Positions 6,866 through 15,284 of a stretch of 18,764 nucleotides of DNA are shown piece by piece. Under the pieces are notes generated by a model. The model searched no databases. It saw only the letters and a program-made list of their open reading frames with translations, and was not told the origin of the DNA. This DNA is from Bacteroidales bacterium (GTDB lineage Bacteria; Bacteroidota; Bacteroidia; Bacteroidales; F082): contig JAFWRA010000018.1 of the NCBI GenBank assembly GCA_017508895.1, positions 1-18,764 of the forward strand, in the 5' to 3' direction. The position numbers and the translations under genes were made by a program. Position 1 is the stretch's first letter. Every line of letters starts with the position of its first letter.

Positions 6866-9800
6866 ATGAGAAAACATATCCTTACCGCCCTGCTCGTCAT
6901 GTTGTCGATTGTGACTTTCGGCCAGCAGTGGGTCGCCATCAAGAGCGACACTCCGAGCACCATCCAGACGACTTTGGTTGCCTCTTCGGAAAACCAAATC
7001 ACCGTCAACATGCAAGTCCCTGGCTTCTACACCTTCGAGGTGACCACGCCTCGTGGCGAAGCCAACATCATCTCTGTTCCGCGCACCGTCAGCACCGCTG
7101 CCGCAGGCGAACCCAACCTCCCCATGATTGCCGTTCCGGCCATCATCGGCGACCAACAGCATTACAACATCCGACTCATTGACGCTCAATACACTGACTT
7201 TCAGATGGAGGTCGCGCCCTCAAAAGGTGATTTCCCGCGCAGTGTCAATCCTGACGATGTGCCTTATACTTATGGTGAAGCCTATTCGACAGACGCCTTC
7301 TTCCCCGCTCAGAATGTAGGTTTGTACGATCCTTACATCCTGCGTGACTTCCGCGGACAGAATATGGTATTCTATCCCTTCGCTTACAACCCCGTAACAC
7401 ATACCTTGCGCGTGTATTACAACATGACTGTTGAGATGTACAGCGACGGCCAACTCGGCGAAAACACCCTCAGCCGCCGTTCCTCTGAGGTGAGGATGGA
7501 CCCCGAATTTGGTGCCTTGTACCAAAACCACTTCATCAACTACAGTGAAGGTTTGAGCAAATACAACGCCGTTGACGAGACTGGTGAACTGCTCATCATC
7601 TGCCACGACGCCTTTATGGAAGCTATGCAACCTTTCGTCAACTGGAAGAAACAAATTGGCAGACCCGTCACGATGGTCGGCACCTCAGTTTCAGGCTTCA
7701 CTAGCGATGCCATTAAAAACTACATCCAAAGCCAATACAACAGCAACCCCAACATTAGCCACATTTTGCTCGTTGGCGACAATGCGCAAGTGCAGAGTTA
7801 CTTCACTTCTACTGGAGGCTATTCTGGCCGTACCGACCAATACTACGGACAACTGGTTGGTAGTGACTACTATAATGATGTAATTGTTGGCCGTTTCTCC
7901 GCCGAAACCGTCGACCATGTCACCACACAAGTCGACAAGGTGATCCACTACGAAAGAGACGTCACCGCCGCCGACACCTGGCTCTCGATCGGACAAGGTG
8001 TTTCAAAGAACGAAGGTGCAGGCAGTGGCCACTTCGGTGAGGCTGACTACCAACACATCGACTACATCAGAGACACGCTGTTGCATTACAACTACACCAG
8101 CATCCATCGTGATTATCAGAATGTCCCAGGTGTCACGTCGAGTGCGAGCATCATCAGCCAACACATCAACGAAGGCGTGAGCATCATCAACTACTGCAAC
8201 CACGGCTCACCGACGAGTTGGGGCGTGTTCAACTACAGCAACTCGCACATCAATGCTTTGACCAACGACAACAAGCTGCCCTTCATTTGGTCGGTGGCTT
8301 GCAACAACGGACAACTTGACTATTCGCAGCCCTGCTTCGCTGAGGCATGGATGCGTGCCACCAACAACTCCAACGGTGCGCCTACCGGAGCCATCGGCGG
8401 TATGTTCAGCTACATCTCACAACCTTGGCAGCCGCCTATGTATGGTCAGGACGAGATGAATAACGTCCTCACAGAACACAGAAGCATCAAACGCACCCTC
8501 GGCGGCATTTCGACCGACGGCAACATGAAGATTCTTGACCAATACAACTCGAATGGACAAGGTTTGGCCACCTATCAGTTCTGGCTCCTCTTCGGCGACC
8601 CGACGCTCACCGTGCGCAATGCCGTTCCAGCCAACATGAATGTTACCCACGAACCTTCGATGAGCTCAACTGCAACGAGCTTTACCGTGAACGCCACCAA
8701 CGGCAACGGCGCCTTAGCCACTTTGACCCGCAACAACGAGATCATGGGCTCGGCCACCATTGTGAATGGCACCTGCAACATCACCTTTGCCGCACCTGGC
8801 ACTTCTGGCATTGCCACTCTGACTGTGTTCGGCTACAACAAGATTACCTATATTGCCGAAATCGACATCATGCAGGGAGGCACACAACAATACACCGTTA
8901 ACGTTTCAGCCAATCCAGCAAACGGAGGCACCGTCACTGGAGGCGGCAATTACCAAGCAGGTCAATCCTGCACCGTGACAGCCACAGCCAACAGTGGATA
9001 CACCTTTACTAATTGGTCGGAAAACGGAACTATTGTCTCTACCCAACCTAGTTACACATTCGTGGTGAATGGCAACCGCACCTTAGTGGCCAACTTCCAA
9101 GCCCTTCCGCAAAATTACAACATCAGCGTTTCGGCTAACCCAACCAACGGAGGTACCGTCACTGGCGGTGGTACCTATCAACAAGGACAACAATGCACCG
9201 TACATGCCACGGCAAACACGGGCTACACCTTCACTAACTGGACGGAGAATGGCAATGTGGTTTCAACCCAAGCCAACTACACTTTCACCGTGAACAGCAA
9301 CCGCACTTTGGTGGCCAACTTCACGTTGCAACAATTCACTATTACTGCACTTGTTGATCCTTCGCAATGGGCTGGCGGTGTTGAAGGCGGTGGTGTCTAT
9401 ACCTATGGTCAAAGCTGCACTTTGACAGCCACTCCTACTGTTCCCTACATCTTTGTCAATTGGACGAAAAACGGTATTCAAGTCAGCACTAATGCCACAT
9501 ACACCTTCACGGTCACAGAATCTGCCACTTATGTTGCCCACTTTGTTGTGGAAACTTTCACGATTACAGCGCTTGCCAACCCAACGGAAGGTGGTGTTGT
9601 TACAGGTAGCGGCACTTACGAGATGTTAGATGAGTGCACTGTAACCGCAACAGCCAACGAAGGCTACAATTTCGTCAACTGGACCGAAAACGGCAATGTG
9701 GTTTCAAATGAAGCCGCCTATACCTTCGCCGTAACAGGCGACCGCACCTTGGTTGCCAATTTCGAATTGATGACCTTTGAAATCACGGCATCTGCTGACC

Positions 9801-10237
9801 CAATTGAAGCCGCAAGCATCAGCGGAGCAGGCACCTACAACTATGGCGAAGAGGTTACTTTGACCTTTGACCGCAACGAAGACTGGGCCTTCCAGAACTG
9901 GACTGAAAACGGCGATGTGGTTTCAGAAGAGATGACCTACACCTTTATTGCCACCGAAAACCGCAACCTGGTAGCCAACTTCCTCTTCACTGAGGGCATC
10001 GGCGAGAACAGCATTGCTGCCAATGTCTATCCTAACCCTACCAAGGGTGAATTCACCCTTGAAGGCGAAGGCTTGAGCCATGTCCGCATCGTGAACGCTT
10101 ACGGACAAACGGTTTACAACGCCGACCTCGAAGACGACCAAGCCCGCATCGACCTCTCTCAGATGGGCAAAGGCATCTACATGATGCACATCGAGGCCAA
10201 CGGTGGTCATGCCGTCAGGAAGATTGTGGTGGAATAA
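6866..10237 (+). CDS. Gingipain-like C25 cysteine peptidase with five InlB-type repeats and T9SS domain
   Basis: 1123-residue secreted cysteine protease. Signal peptide is residues 1-19 (MRKHILTALLVMLSIVTFG). Residues about 30-235 are the C25 propeptide-like region. The catalytic domain (about 240-585) opens with ELLIICHDAF and contains LLVGDNAQVQ. It carries the dyad His446 in INYCNHGSPTSWG and Cys479 in SVACNNGQLDY, and ends with FGDPTLTVRN, all as in gingipains. An Ig-like linker (590-670) follows. Next come five repeats of about 70 residues (675-1040), each ending in a GYTFTNWTENG-like block and an NRTLVANF-like block, resembling the divergent InlB B-repeat/bacterial repeat domain. The last ~75 residues (VYPNPTKGEFTLEG to AVRKIVVE) are a T9SS type A sorting domain. 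Both catalytic residues are present, so the enzyme is probably active. P1 specificity cannot be read off. Confidence 0.93.
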   Translation: MRKHILTALLVMLSIVTFGQQWVAIKSDTPSTIQTTLVASSENQITVNMQVPGFYTFEVTTPRGEANIISVPRTVSTAAAGEPNLPMIAVPAIIGDQQHYNIRLIDAQYTDFQMEVAPSKGDFPRSVNPDDVPYTYGEAYSTDAFFPAQNVGLYDPYILRDFRGQNMVFYPFAYNPVTHTLRVYYNMTVEMYSDGQLGENTLSRRSSEVRMDPEFGALYQNHFINYSEGLSKYNAVDETGELLIICHDAFMEAMQPFVNWKKQIGRPVTMVGTSVSGFTSDAIKNYIQSQYNSNPNISHILLVGDNAQVQSYFTSTGGYSGRTDQYYGQLVGSDYYNDVIVGRFSAETVDHVTTQVDKVIHYERDVTAADTWLSIGQGVSKNEGAGSGHFGEADYQHIDYIRDTLLHYNYTSIHRDYQNVPGVTSSASIISQHINEGVSIINYCNHGSPTSWGVFNYSNSHINALTNDNKLPFIWSVACNNGQLDYSQPCFAEAWMRATNNSNGAPTGAIGGMFSYISQPWQPPMYGQDEMNNVLTEHRSIKRTLGGISTDGNMKILDQYNSNGQGLATYQFWLLFGDPTLTVRNAVPANMNVTHEPSMSSTATSFTVNATNGNGALATLTRNNEIMGSATIVNGTCNITFAAPGTSGIATLTVFGYNKITYIAEIDIMQGGTQQYTVNVSANPANGGTVTGGGNYQAGQSCTVTATANSGYTFTNWSENGTIVSTQPSYTFVVNGNRTLVANFQALPQNYNISVSANPTNGGTVTGGGTYQQGQQCTVHATANTGYTFTNWTENGNVVSTQANYTFTVNSNRTLVANFTLQQFTITALVDPSQWAGGVEGGGVYTYGQSCTLTATPTVPYIFVNWTKNGIQVSTNATYTFTVTESATYVAHFVVETFTITALANPTEGGVVTGSGTYEMLDECTVTATANEGYNFVNWTENGNVVSNEAAYTFAVTGDRTLVANFELMTFEITASADPIEAASISGAGTYNYGEEVTLTFDRNEDWAFQNWTENGDVVSEEMTYTFIATENRNLVANFLFTEGIGENSIAANVYPNPTKGEFTLEGEGLSHVRIVNAYGQTVYNADLEDDQARIDLSQMGKGIYMMHIEANGGHAVRKIVVE
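8888..9985 (+). repeat. Five tandem InlB-type protein repeats in the C25 peptidase
   Basis: Approximate units at 8888-9103, 9110-9328, 9332-9544, 9551-9766 and 9773-9985. Each encodes an xANPxxGGxVxGGGxYxxGxxCTVTATA strand block, then FxNWTENGxxVS and TFxVxxNRTLVANF. Units 1 and 2 are nearly identical in protein and close in DNA, implying a recent duplication. Unit 5 is the most diverged and has Val in place of the conserved Cys (EEVTLTF). Such repeats usually act as stalks or surface/ligand-binding modules. Confidence 0.85.
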
Positions 10238-10263
10238 GCTGCAATGTTTCAAACAAAAATCCC

Positions 10264-10301
10264 AAAGTGAGGTGACAAATACTTGCCACCTCACTTTTTT
10301 T
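10264..10301 (+). terminator. Rho-independent terminator of the C25 peptidase gene
   Basis: AAAGTGAGGTG (10264-10274) pairs with CACCTCACTTT (10287-10297). After one A/C mismatch, CAA/TTG extends the stem to an ATAC tetraloop. A T-run follows to 10301. It starts 26 bases after the peptidase stop. Confidence 0.85.
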
Positions 10302-10312
10302 GTCTATCTTTG
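10283..10312 (+). promoter_or_regulatory. Promoter of the beta-CASP metallo-hydrolase gene, embedded in the upstream terminator
   Basis: The -7 box TATCTTTG (10305-10312) has a TTG (-33) at 10283-10285 with the ideal 19-base spacer. The -33 element lies inside the terminator hairpin. Transcription should begin near 10319, about 35 bases before the ATG at 10354. Confidence 0.7.
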
Positions 10313-10353
10313 AAGCCAAATTTAACGAAGTTGAATCTAACGATTTCATGCCT

Positions 10354-11766
10354 ATGAAAATCAAATTCATCGGTGCAGCCCAGGAAGTGACGGGCAGCAA
10401 GCACCTCATCACCACTGACCATGGCAAGAAAATCCTATTGGACTGCGGCATGTTCCAAGGCAAAGGTCTCGAAACCGATGCCGCCAACCGTAATATCATG
10501 GTCGACCCGAAAGAAATCGACGTTATCATCCTCACCCACGCCCATATCGACCACTGCGGCCTCATCCCCTATTTCTACAAACTGGGCTTCCGAGGTCAAG
10601 TCGTCTGCACCAAAGCTACCGAGGACCTGTGCAGCATCATGCTCCCCGATAGCGGCTTCATCCAAGAGAACGACATGGAGTGGTTCAATAAGAAACGCCG
10701 CAAGCAAGGGCTACCCGCTTTGCAACCTATCTATACCGAAAAAGATGCTCGCGCCAGCATGGAGTTGTTTGTCAGCGTGGCCTACAACCGCTATTTTTAC
10801 ATCGACAACAATATCAAGGTAAAGTTCAACAACACCGGTCACCTGCTTGGTAGCGGATGCGCCATCATCGAAATCGACGAGGGTGGCAAGATGACCCGCA
10901 TCGGATACACAGGCGACATCGGGCGCGAATACAACTACTTGCTGCGCTCACCCGAGCCTTTCCCGCACTGCGACTACCTCATCACCGAGGCCACCTATGG
11001 CAACCGTCTCCATAGCGACCGCACCAATGCCGAGCAACAACTGTTGGAAATCATCTATCATACCTGCGTGGAGAAACGCGGCAAACTCATCATCCCGTCG
11101 TTCGCGGTCAGCCGCACGCAAGAGATTGTGTATCTACTGAATAACTTTTACAACGAAGGCAAACTGCCCGAGAAGATTCCAGTATATGTCGACAGTCCTT
11201 TAGCCGTTAATGCTACCGAAATTTTCCGTATGCACGTCGACCTGTTCAACGATGATGTGAAAGATGTTATCGAATACGACCCCGACCCATTTGGCTTCAA
11301 CGGGCTCACTTTCGTGCGCGACATCAACCAATCGAAGGAACTAAATGCTACTAAACAGCCTTGCATCATCATCTCTGCTTCGGGCATGATGGAAGCTGGC
11401 CGCGTGAAACACCACATCGCCAACAGCATCGAGAATCCCAACAACAGCATTCTTGCCATCGGCTATTGCTCGCCTACTACATTGGGTGCCAAACTATTGG
11501 AAAAGCCAGCACCTGCCAGCGTTTCCATCTTTGGCATAGAGCACACAGTTAACGCCGAGATTTTCGAAATCGATGCCTTCAGCGGTCACGGCGACTACAA
11601 GGAGATGATCCATTATCTGAGCTGCCAAGACCCGAGTAAGGTTAAAAAGACCTTTATTGTGCACGGAGACCTTGAAGCCCAACAATATTATCAAAGGCAA
11701 CTTCGCAAGGAAGGTTGGGACAACATCGTCATCCCAGAGCCTGGAGAAGAGTTTGAATTGAAATAA
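10354..11766 (+). CDS. MBL-fold beta-CASP metallo-hydrolase (putative RNase)
   Basis: 470 residues from ATG 10354 (MKIKFIGAAQEVTGSKHLIT, the usual family start). ATG 10348 is a two-codon-longer alternative. Earlier in-frame starts are excluded because they fall in the promoter. Zinc-binding motifs of the metallo-beta-lactamase fold are present: HAHIDHCG (about residues 62-69), NTGHLLGSG and GDIGRE. Beta-CASP features follow: TEATYGNR, PSFAVSRTQEIVY, the ASGMMEAGRVKHH segment and FSGHGDYKEM. The C-terminal KKTFIVHGDLEAQQYYQRQL fits the RNA-specificity (RMMBL) domain. Relatives are RNA endo/exonucleases of the CPSF73/RNase J superfamily. The exact substrate is unknown. It has its own promoter, and the hisS -7 box follows directly after its stop. 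Confidence 0.9.
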   Translation: MKIKFIGAAQEVTGSKHLITTDHGKKILLDCGMFQGKGLETDAANRNIMVDPKEIDVIILTHAHIDHCGLIPYFYKLGFRGQVVCTKATEDLCSIMLPDSGFIQENDMEWFNKKRRKQGLPALQPIYTEKDARASMELFVSVAYNRYFYIDNNIKVKFNNTGHLLGSGCAIIEIDEGGKMTRIGYTGDIGREYNYLLRSPEPFPHCDYLITEATYGNRLHSDRTNAEQQLLEIIYHTCVEKRGKLIIPSFAVSRTQEIVYLLNNFYNEGKLPEKIPVYVDSPLAVNATEIFRMHVDLFNDDVKDVIEYDPDPFGFNGLTFVRDINQSKELNATKQPCIIISASGMMEAGRVKHHIANSIENPNNSILAIGYCSPTTLGAKLLEKPAPASVSIFGIEHTVNAEIFEIDAFSGHGDYKEMIHYLSCQDPSKVKKTFIVHGDLEAQQYYQRQLRKEGWDNIVIPEPGEEFELK

Positions 11767-11770
11767 TTTG

Positions 11771-11778
11771 TACTTTTG
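11771..11778 (+). promoter_or_regulatory. -7 box for hisS
   Basis: TACTTTTG matches TAnnTTTG. It begins 4 bases after the upstream stop codon and ends 15 bases before ATG 11794. A TTTG at 11752-11755 is a possible -33 element with a short 15-base spacer. Confidence 0.5.
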
Positions 11779-11793
11779 CAAAAAATTTCAAAA

Positions 11794-13161
11794 ATGGCAC
11801 AAAAACCCAGCATTCCCAAAGGCACCCGCGACTTCCTGCCCGAAGTCATGGTGCGTCGCAATTATATTTTCGACACCATTAAAACTGTATTCAAACGCTT
11901 TGGTTTCCAACCGATTGAAACCCCATCCATGGAAAATCTCAGCACCCTTTTGGGCAAATACGGCGAAGAAGGCGACAAACTCCTCTTCCGTGTGCTCAAC
12001 TCTGGCGACTTCATGAGTGGCGTGGAACAAAATGGCGAACCGTTTGAATCATTGAAGCTGGCCTCAAAAATCACGGAGAAAGGCCTGCGTTATGATCTGA
12101 CTGTACCCTTTGCACGTTTTGTAACCATGTATCGCGACCAGATTGCCTTCCCCTTCAAGCGTTATCAAATCCAACCCGTTTGGCGTGCCGACCGTCCGCA
12201 AAAAGGCCGTTACCGCGAGTTTTGCCAATGCGACGTCGACATCATCGGCAGCGATTCCTTGCTGAACGAAGCCGAACTGGTGCAAATCGTTGACGAGGTA
12301 TTCCATGCTTTGAAAATCAACGTCACGCTAAAGATCAACAACCGAAAGGTGTTGGCGGGCATCGCCGAATACATCGGCAAGTCGGACGCTTTGGTCGACA
12401 TCACCGTGGCCATCGACAAATTAGACAAAATCGGCATCGAAGCCGTCAACGCTGAACTAGCCGAGAAGGGATTGGAACAAGCTGCCATCGACAAGCTACA
12501 GCCCATCCTCTTCATGAAAGGTAACACACGCGAGAAGCTGGCTCAACTGAAGCCTCTGTTGGATAACGAAGTCGGTCAAAAGGGCATCACTGAATTGGAG
12601 ACCTTGTTCGACTACATTGAAAACATGGAACTTGGCATCGACACCGAACTCGACCTCACCTTGGCTCGTGGCCTAAACTACTACACTGGAGCCATCTTCG
12701 AGGTGAAAGCCAAGGACTTCGCTATTGGCAGCATCTCAGGCGGCGGTCGCTACGACAACCTCACGGGCATCTTCGGCTTGCCCAACGTCTCGGGCGTAGG
12801 CATCAGCTTCGGTGCCGACCGCATCTACGACGTGTTGGAAGGCCTTAACCTCTTCCCCGAGACCATGTCGGAAAGCACCAAGGTCATATTCCTCAACTTC
12901 GGCAAGAACGAAGAGAAATATTGCCTCAAGTATCTGAACCAGGTACGCAAACACGGCATCAACGCAGAGATTTATCCCGATGCCGCCAAAATCCAGAAAC
13001 AGATGAAATACGCCGACCAACGCCACATCCCGATTGTCGTCATCGCTGGCGAAAGCGAGGTGGCCGAGCAGAAGTTCACCGTGAAATGGATGAAAGAAGG
13101 CAAGCAAGAAACCGTGGAAGCCAACAAATTGGTAGAAACAATTTTGAATCTTAAATCTTGA
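11794..13161 (+). CDS. hisS: Histidyl-tRNA synthetase
   Basis: Class II aminoacyl-tRNA synthetase that charges tRNA-His. 455 residues from ATG 11794 ([16 protein letters not shown]). A TTG six codons earlier lies in the promoter and is rejected. Motif 1 region: [19 protein letters not shown]. Motif 2: [13 protein letters not shown] and the arginine loop [20 protein letters not shown]. Histidine-specific motif: [15 protein letters not shown] (from about residue 290). Motif 3: [15 protein letters not shown] and [15 protein letters not shown]. The last ~95 residues form the anticodon-binding domain ([16 protein letters not shown] onward). The final codons (…LNLKS) come from a 14-base tandem repeat that overlaps the stop. 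hutH follows after 19 bases. Confidence 0.97.
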   Translation: MAQKPSIPKGTRDFLPEVMVRRNYIFDTIKTVFKRFGFQPIETPSMENLSTLLGKYGEEGDKLLFRVLNSGDFMSGVEQNGEPFESLKLASKITEKGLRYDLTVPFARFVTMYRDQIAFPFKRYQIQPVWRADRPQKGRYREFCQCDVDIIGSDSLLNEAELVQIVDEVFHALKINVTLKINNRKVLAGIAEYIGKSDALVDITVAIDKLDKIGIEAVNAELAEKGLEQAAIDKLQPILFMKGNTREKLAQLKPLLDNEVGQKGITELETLFDYIENMELGIDTELDLTLARGLNYYTGAIFEVKAKDFAIGSISGGGRYDNLTGIFGLPNVSGVGISFGADRIYDVLEGLNLFPETMSESTKVIFLNFGKNEEKYCLKYLNQVRKHGINAEIYPDAAKIQKQMKYADQRHIPIVVIAGESEVAEQKFTVKWMKEGKQETVEANKLVETILNLKS

Positions 13162-13170
13162 ATCTTAAAT
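13144..13170 (+). repeat. Seven-base-phased tandem repeat spanning the hisS stop codon
   Basis: The 14-mer made of TTGAATC and TTAAATC (13144-13157) is repeated at 13158-13170, giving four successive heptamers, the last one altered to TTAAATA. The hisS TGA (13159-13161) falls in the second copy, so the repeat encodes the last residues of HisRS and part of the gap before hutH. Confidence 0.8.
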
Positions 13171-13180
13171 AACAAATAAT

Positions 13181-14692
13181 ATGAAAGTCCATAAAATCTC
13201 ATCGAAGGAACTGACCTTCAAACAGGTAAACGAAATACTCACCAAGGGCTACAAGCTCGAGCTCAGCGCCGACGCCATCAAGCGCATCCAAAAGTGCCGC
13301 GACTACCTTGACAAGAAGATGGAGAACCCCGAGAAGCCCATCTACGGCGTGACCACCGGCTTCGGATCCCTCTGCGACCATAGCATCTCAAAAGAAGACC
13401 TGAGCACTTTGCAGAAGAACCTCGTCATGTCGCACGCCTGCGGCACGGGTGAAATGGTGCCCGAAGAAATCATCCGCCTCATGCTCCTGCTGAAGGTCCA
13501 GAGCCTCAGCTACGGCAACAGCGGTGTGCAAGTCGTGACCGTGCAACGCCTCATCGACTTCTTCAACAACGATGTATTGCCCGTGGTCTATAACCAAGGC
13601 TCACTCGGTGCCTCTGGCGACTTGGCTCCTTTGGCCAACCTCATGCTGCCCTTGCTCGGCTTGGGCGAAGTGCATTTCGAAGGCAAGATCGTCCCTGCTG
13701 AAAAGGTACTCAAGAAGTTCGGTTGGGAACCCATCACGCTGCAATCGAAAGAAGGTCTGGCATTGCTTAATGGCACCCAATTCATGAGCAGTTATGGCAC
13801 CTACGTTCTGCTGAAGGCCTTCCGCCTCAGTTACTTGGCAGACCTCATTGGTACAGTCTCTTTGGAAGCCTTCGACGGCCGCATTGAGCCTTTCTTCGAC
13901 CAAGTGCATCAGATCCGCCACCACAACGGACAAATCGTCACCGCCAAGCGTGTGCGTGAGTTCACCAAAGGCAGCGAGCTGATTGTCAGGGAAAAGAAAC
14001 ACGTGCAAGACCCATACTCCTTCCGTTGCATGCCGCAGGTGCATGGTGCTTCGAAGGATGCCATCGATTATGTGGCCTCAGTGTTCAGCGAGGAAATCAA
14101 CGCCGTCACCGACAACCCGACCATCTTCCCAGATGAAGACCTGGTCATCAGCGCCGGCAACTTCCACGGCCAGCCTCTCGCTATCACTTTGGACTTCTTG
14201 GCCATCGCTATGGCTGAGTTGGGCAACATCAGCGAACGTCGTATCTATCAACTGATTGGTGGCAAGCGTGGTCTGCCTTCGTTCCTCGTCGCCGAGCCTG
14301 GCCTCAACAGCGGCTTTATGATCCCTCAATATGCCGCCGCCAGCATCGTCAGCCAGAGCAAACAGCTCTGCACACCCGCTTCGGTCGACAGCATCGAATC
14401 CTCACAAGGTCAGGAAGACCACGTCAGCATGGGCGCCAACGCAGCAACGAAGGCTTTGCGCGTGGCTGAAAACTTGGAGCGGGTGCTTGCCATCGAATTG
14501 TTCAATGCCACGCAAGCTCTTGAGTTCCGTCGTCCTCTGAAGTCGTCACCCATCATTGAGAAGTTCGTTGCCGAATACCGCAAACAAGTGGAATTCGTTC
14601 GCATTGACAAGGTGATGTACACCGAGATTGCCAAGAGCGTTCAGTTCGTGAAGGACTACCCGCTGGCTTTTGATGATTTGCAAAACAAATAA
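13181..14692 (+). CDS. hutH: Histidine ammonia-lyase
   Basis: Converts histidine to urocanate and ammonia, the first step of histidine degradation. 503 residues, typical for the family. The MIO cofactor tripeptide Ala144-Ser145-Gly146 lies in NQGSLGASGDLAPLANLMLP. YGVTTGFGSL carries the active-site Tyr55. NLVMSHACGTG has the His85 found in HAL and in bacterial tyrosine ammonia-lyase. SSQGQEDHVSMGANAA (about 407-421) has the Glu412 characteristic of HAL. GNFHGQPLAITLDFLAIAMAELGNISERR is also conserved. These favour histidine as substrate. A tyrosine-using relative is a minor alternative. No hutU, hutI or ftcD is visible nearby. It probably shares a transcript with hisS, 19 bases upstream. Confidence 0.92.
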   Translation: MKVHKISSKELTFKQVNEILTKGYKLELSADAIKRIQKCRDYLDKKMENPEKPIYGVTTGFGSLCDHSISKEDLSTLQKNLVMSHACGTGEMVPEEIIRLMLLLKVQSLSYGNSGVQVVTVQRLIDFFNNDVLPVVYNQGSLGASGDLAPLANLMLPLLGLGEVHFEGKIVPAEKVLKKFGWEPITLQSKEGLALLNGTQFMSSYGTYVLLKAFRLSYLADLIGTVSLEAFDGRIEPFFDQVHQIRHHNGQIVTAKRVREFTKGSELIVREKKHVQDPYSFRCMPQVHGASKDAIDYVASVFSEEINAVTDNPTIFPDEDLVISAGNFHGQPLAITLDFLAIAMAELGNISERRIYQLIGGKRGLPSFLVAEPGLNSGFMIPQYAAASIVSQSKQLCTPASVDSIESSQGQEDHVSMGANAATKALRVAENLERVLAIELFNATQALEFRRPLKSSPIIEKFVAEYRKQVEFVRIDKVMYTEIAKSVQFVKDYPLAFDDLQNK

Positions 14693-14695
14693 TTG

Positions 14696-14771
14696 GTTTG
14701 TAGGGCTGTCGTACCATGGCAGCCGCTCATAAAAACAAAAGCGGCTGCCACAATGTGAGAGCCCTACAAAC
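14696..14771. repeat. 76-base two-armed palindromic element after hutH
   Basis: Arms at 14696-14727 and 14740-14771 (32 bases each) surround a 12-base loop. The outer 12 bases (GTTTGTAGGGCT / AGCCCTACAAAC) and the inner 10 bases (GGCAGCCGCT / AGCGGCTGCC) pair perfectly. The middle 10 are mostly mismatched and would form an internal loop. It begins 3 bases after the hutH stop and has no T-run, so it is not a classical terminator. It resembles dispersed palindromic (REP/MITE-like) elements. Copy number cannot be judged from one window. Confidence 0.8.
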
Positions 14772-14783
14772 ACCAAATATAGA

Positions 14784-15281
14784 ATGGAAACCACAGAACA
14801 AAAACGGCCCACAGGAATGACCATCCTTTTGGTATTGTCGTTCATCAATGCCTGCTGGAATATCCTCAGGTCCATCATCATGTATTTTACAACGCCACTA
14901 ATGTCCGAGATGCTCAACAACGGACAATTTGAAGAAATGATGGAGCCTTTTTCCAGCATGGGTGAAGAATTTACCAAGGCCATGAACGACAGCATGACAG
15001 TCCTCACACAAATCAACACCAACTATTATCTAATTCTATTGGTGCTTTTCATCGCTTCGTTGGTGGGGGTCATAAAAATGTTCAGAGGTGACAAACGGGG
15101 CCTCCACATTTATGCCATCGCTCAAATGCTCATGCTCATTGATGCATCAGTGTTCGTGTATCCTCTACAAAAACCATCACCGTTCTTCTCTGACCTTTTG
15201 CTCACTGTTATTTTCATCCTGATTTATTATCTTTACTTTAAACGGATGAATTTGACGCAAGACAATCAAAATCAAGAATAA
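14784..15281 (+). CDS. Hypothetical four-helix membrane protein
   Basis: 165 residues from ATG 14784 (METTEQKRPTGMTILLVLSF). Four predicted membrane helices lie at about 12-36, 80-98, 107-126 and 135-152. The loop between helices 1 and 2 is long, polar and Met/Glu-rich (SEMLNNGQFEEMMEPFSSMG), and the tail is short and polar. No catalytic motif or family is recognised. It starts 12 bases after the palindromic element and is followed after 3 bases by another four-helix protein with the same layout and then by an XRE-like regulator, so the three are almost certainly one operon. No clear promoter is visible immediately upstream, so read-through from hutH is possible. Confidence 0.75.
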   Translation: METTEQKRPTGMTILLVLSFINACWNILRSIIMYFTTPLMSEMLNNGQFEEMMEPFSSMGEEFTKAMNDSMTVLTQINTNYYLILLVLFIASLVGVIKMFRGDKRGLHIYAIAQMLMLIDASVFVYPLQKPSPFFSDLLLTVIFILIYYLYFKRMNLTQDNQNQE

Positions 15282-15284
15282 GCC

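Noticed and set aside
14696..14771. Palindrome after hutH as a simple rho-independent terminator
   Set aside because: It has no T-run after the stem on either strand, and an imperfect middle with a long total length, so it fits a palindromic element better.
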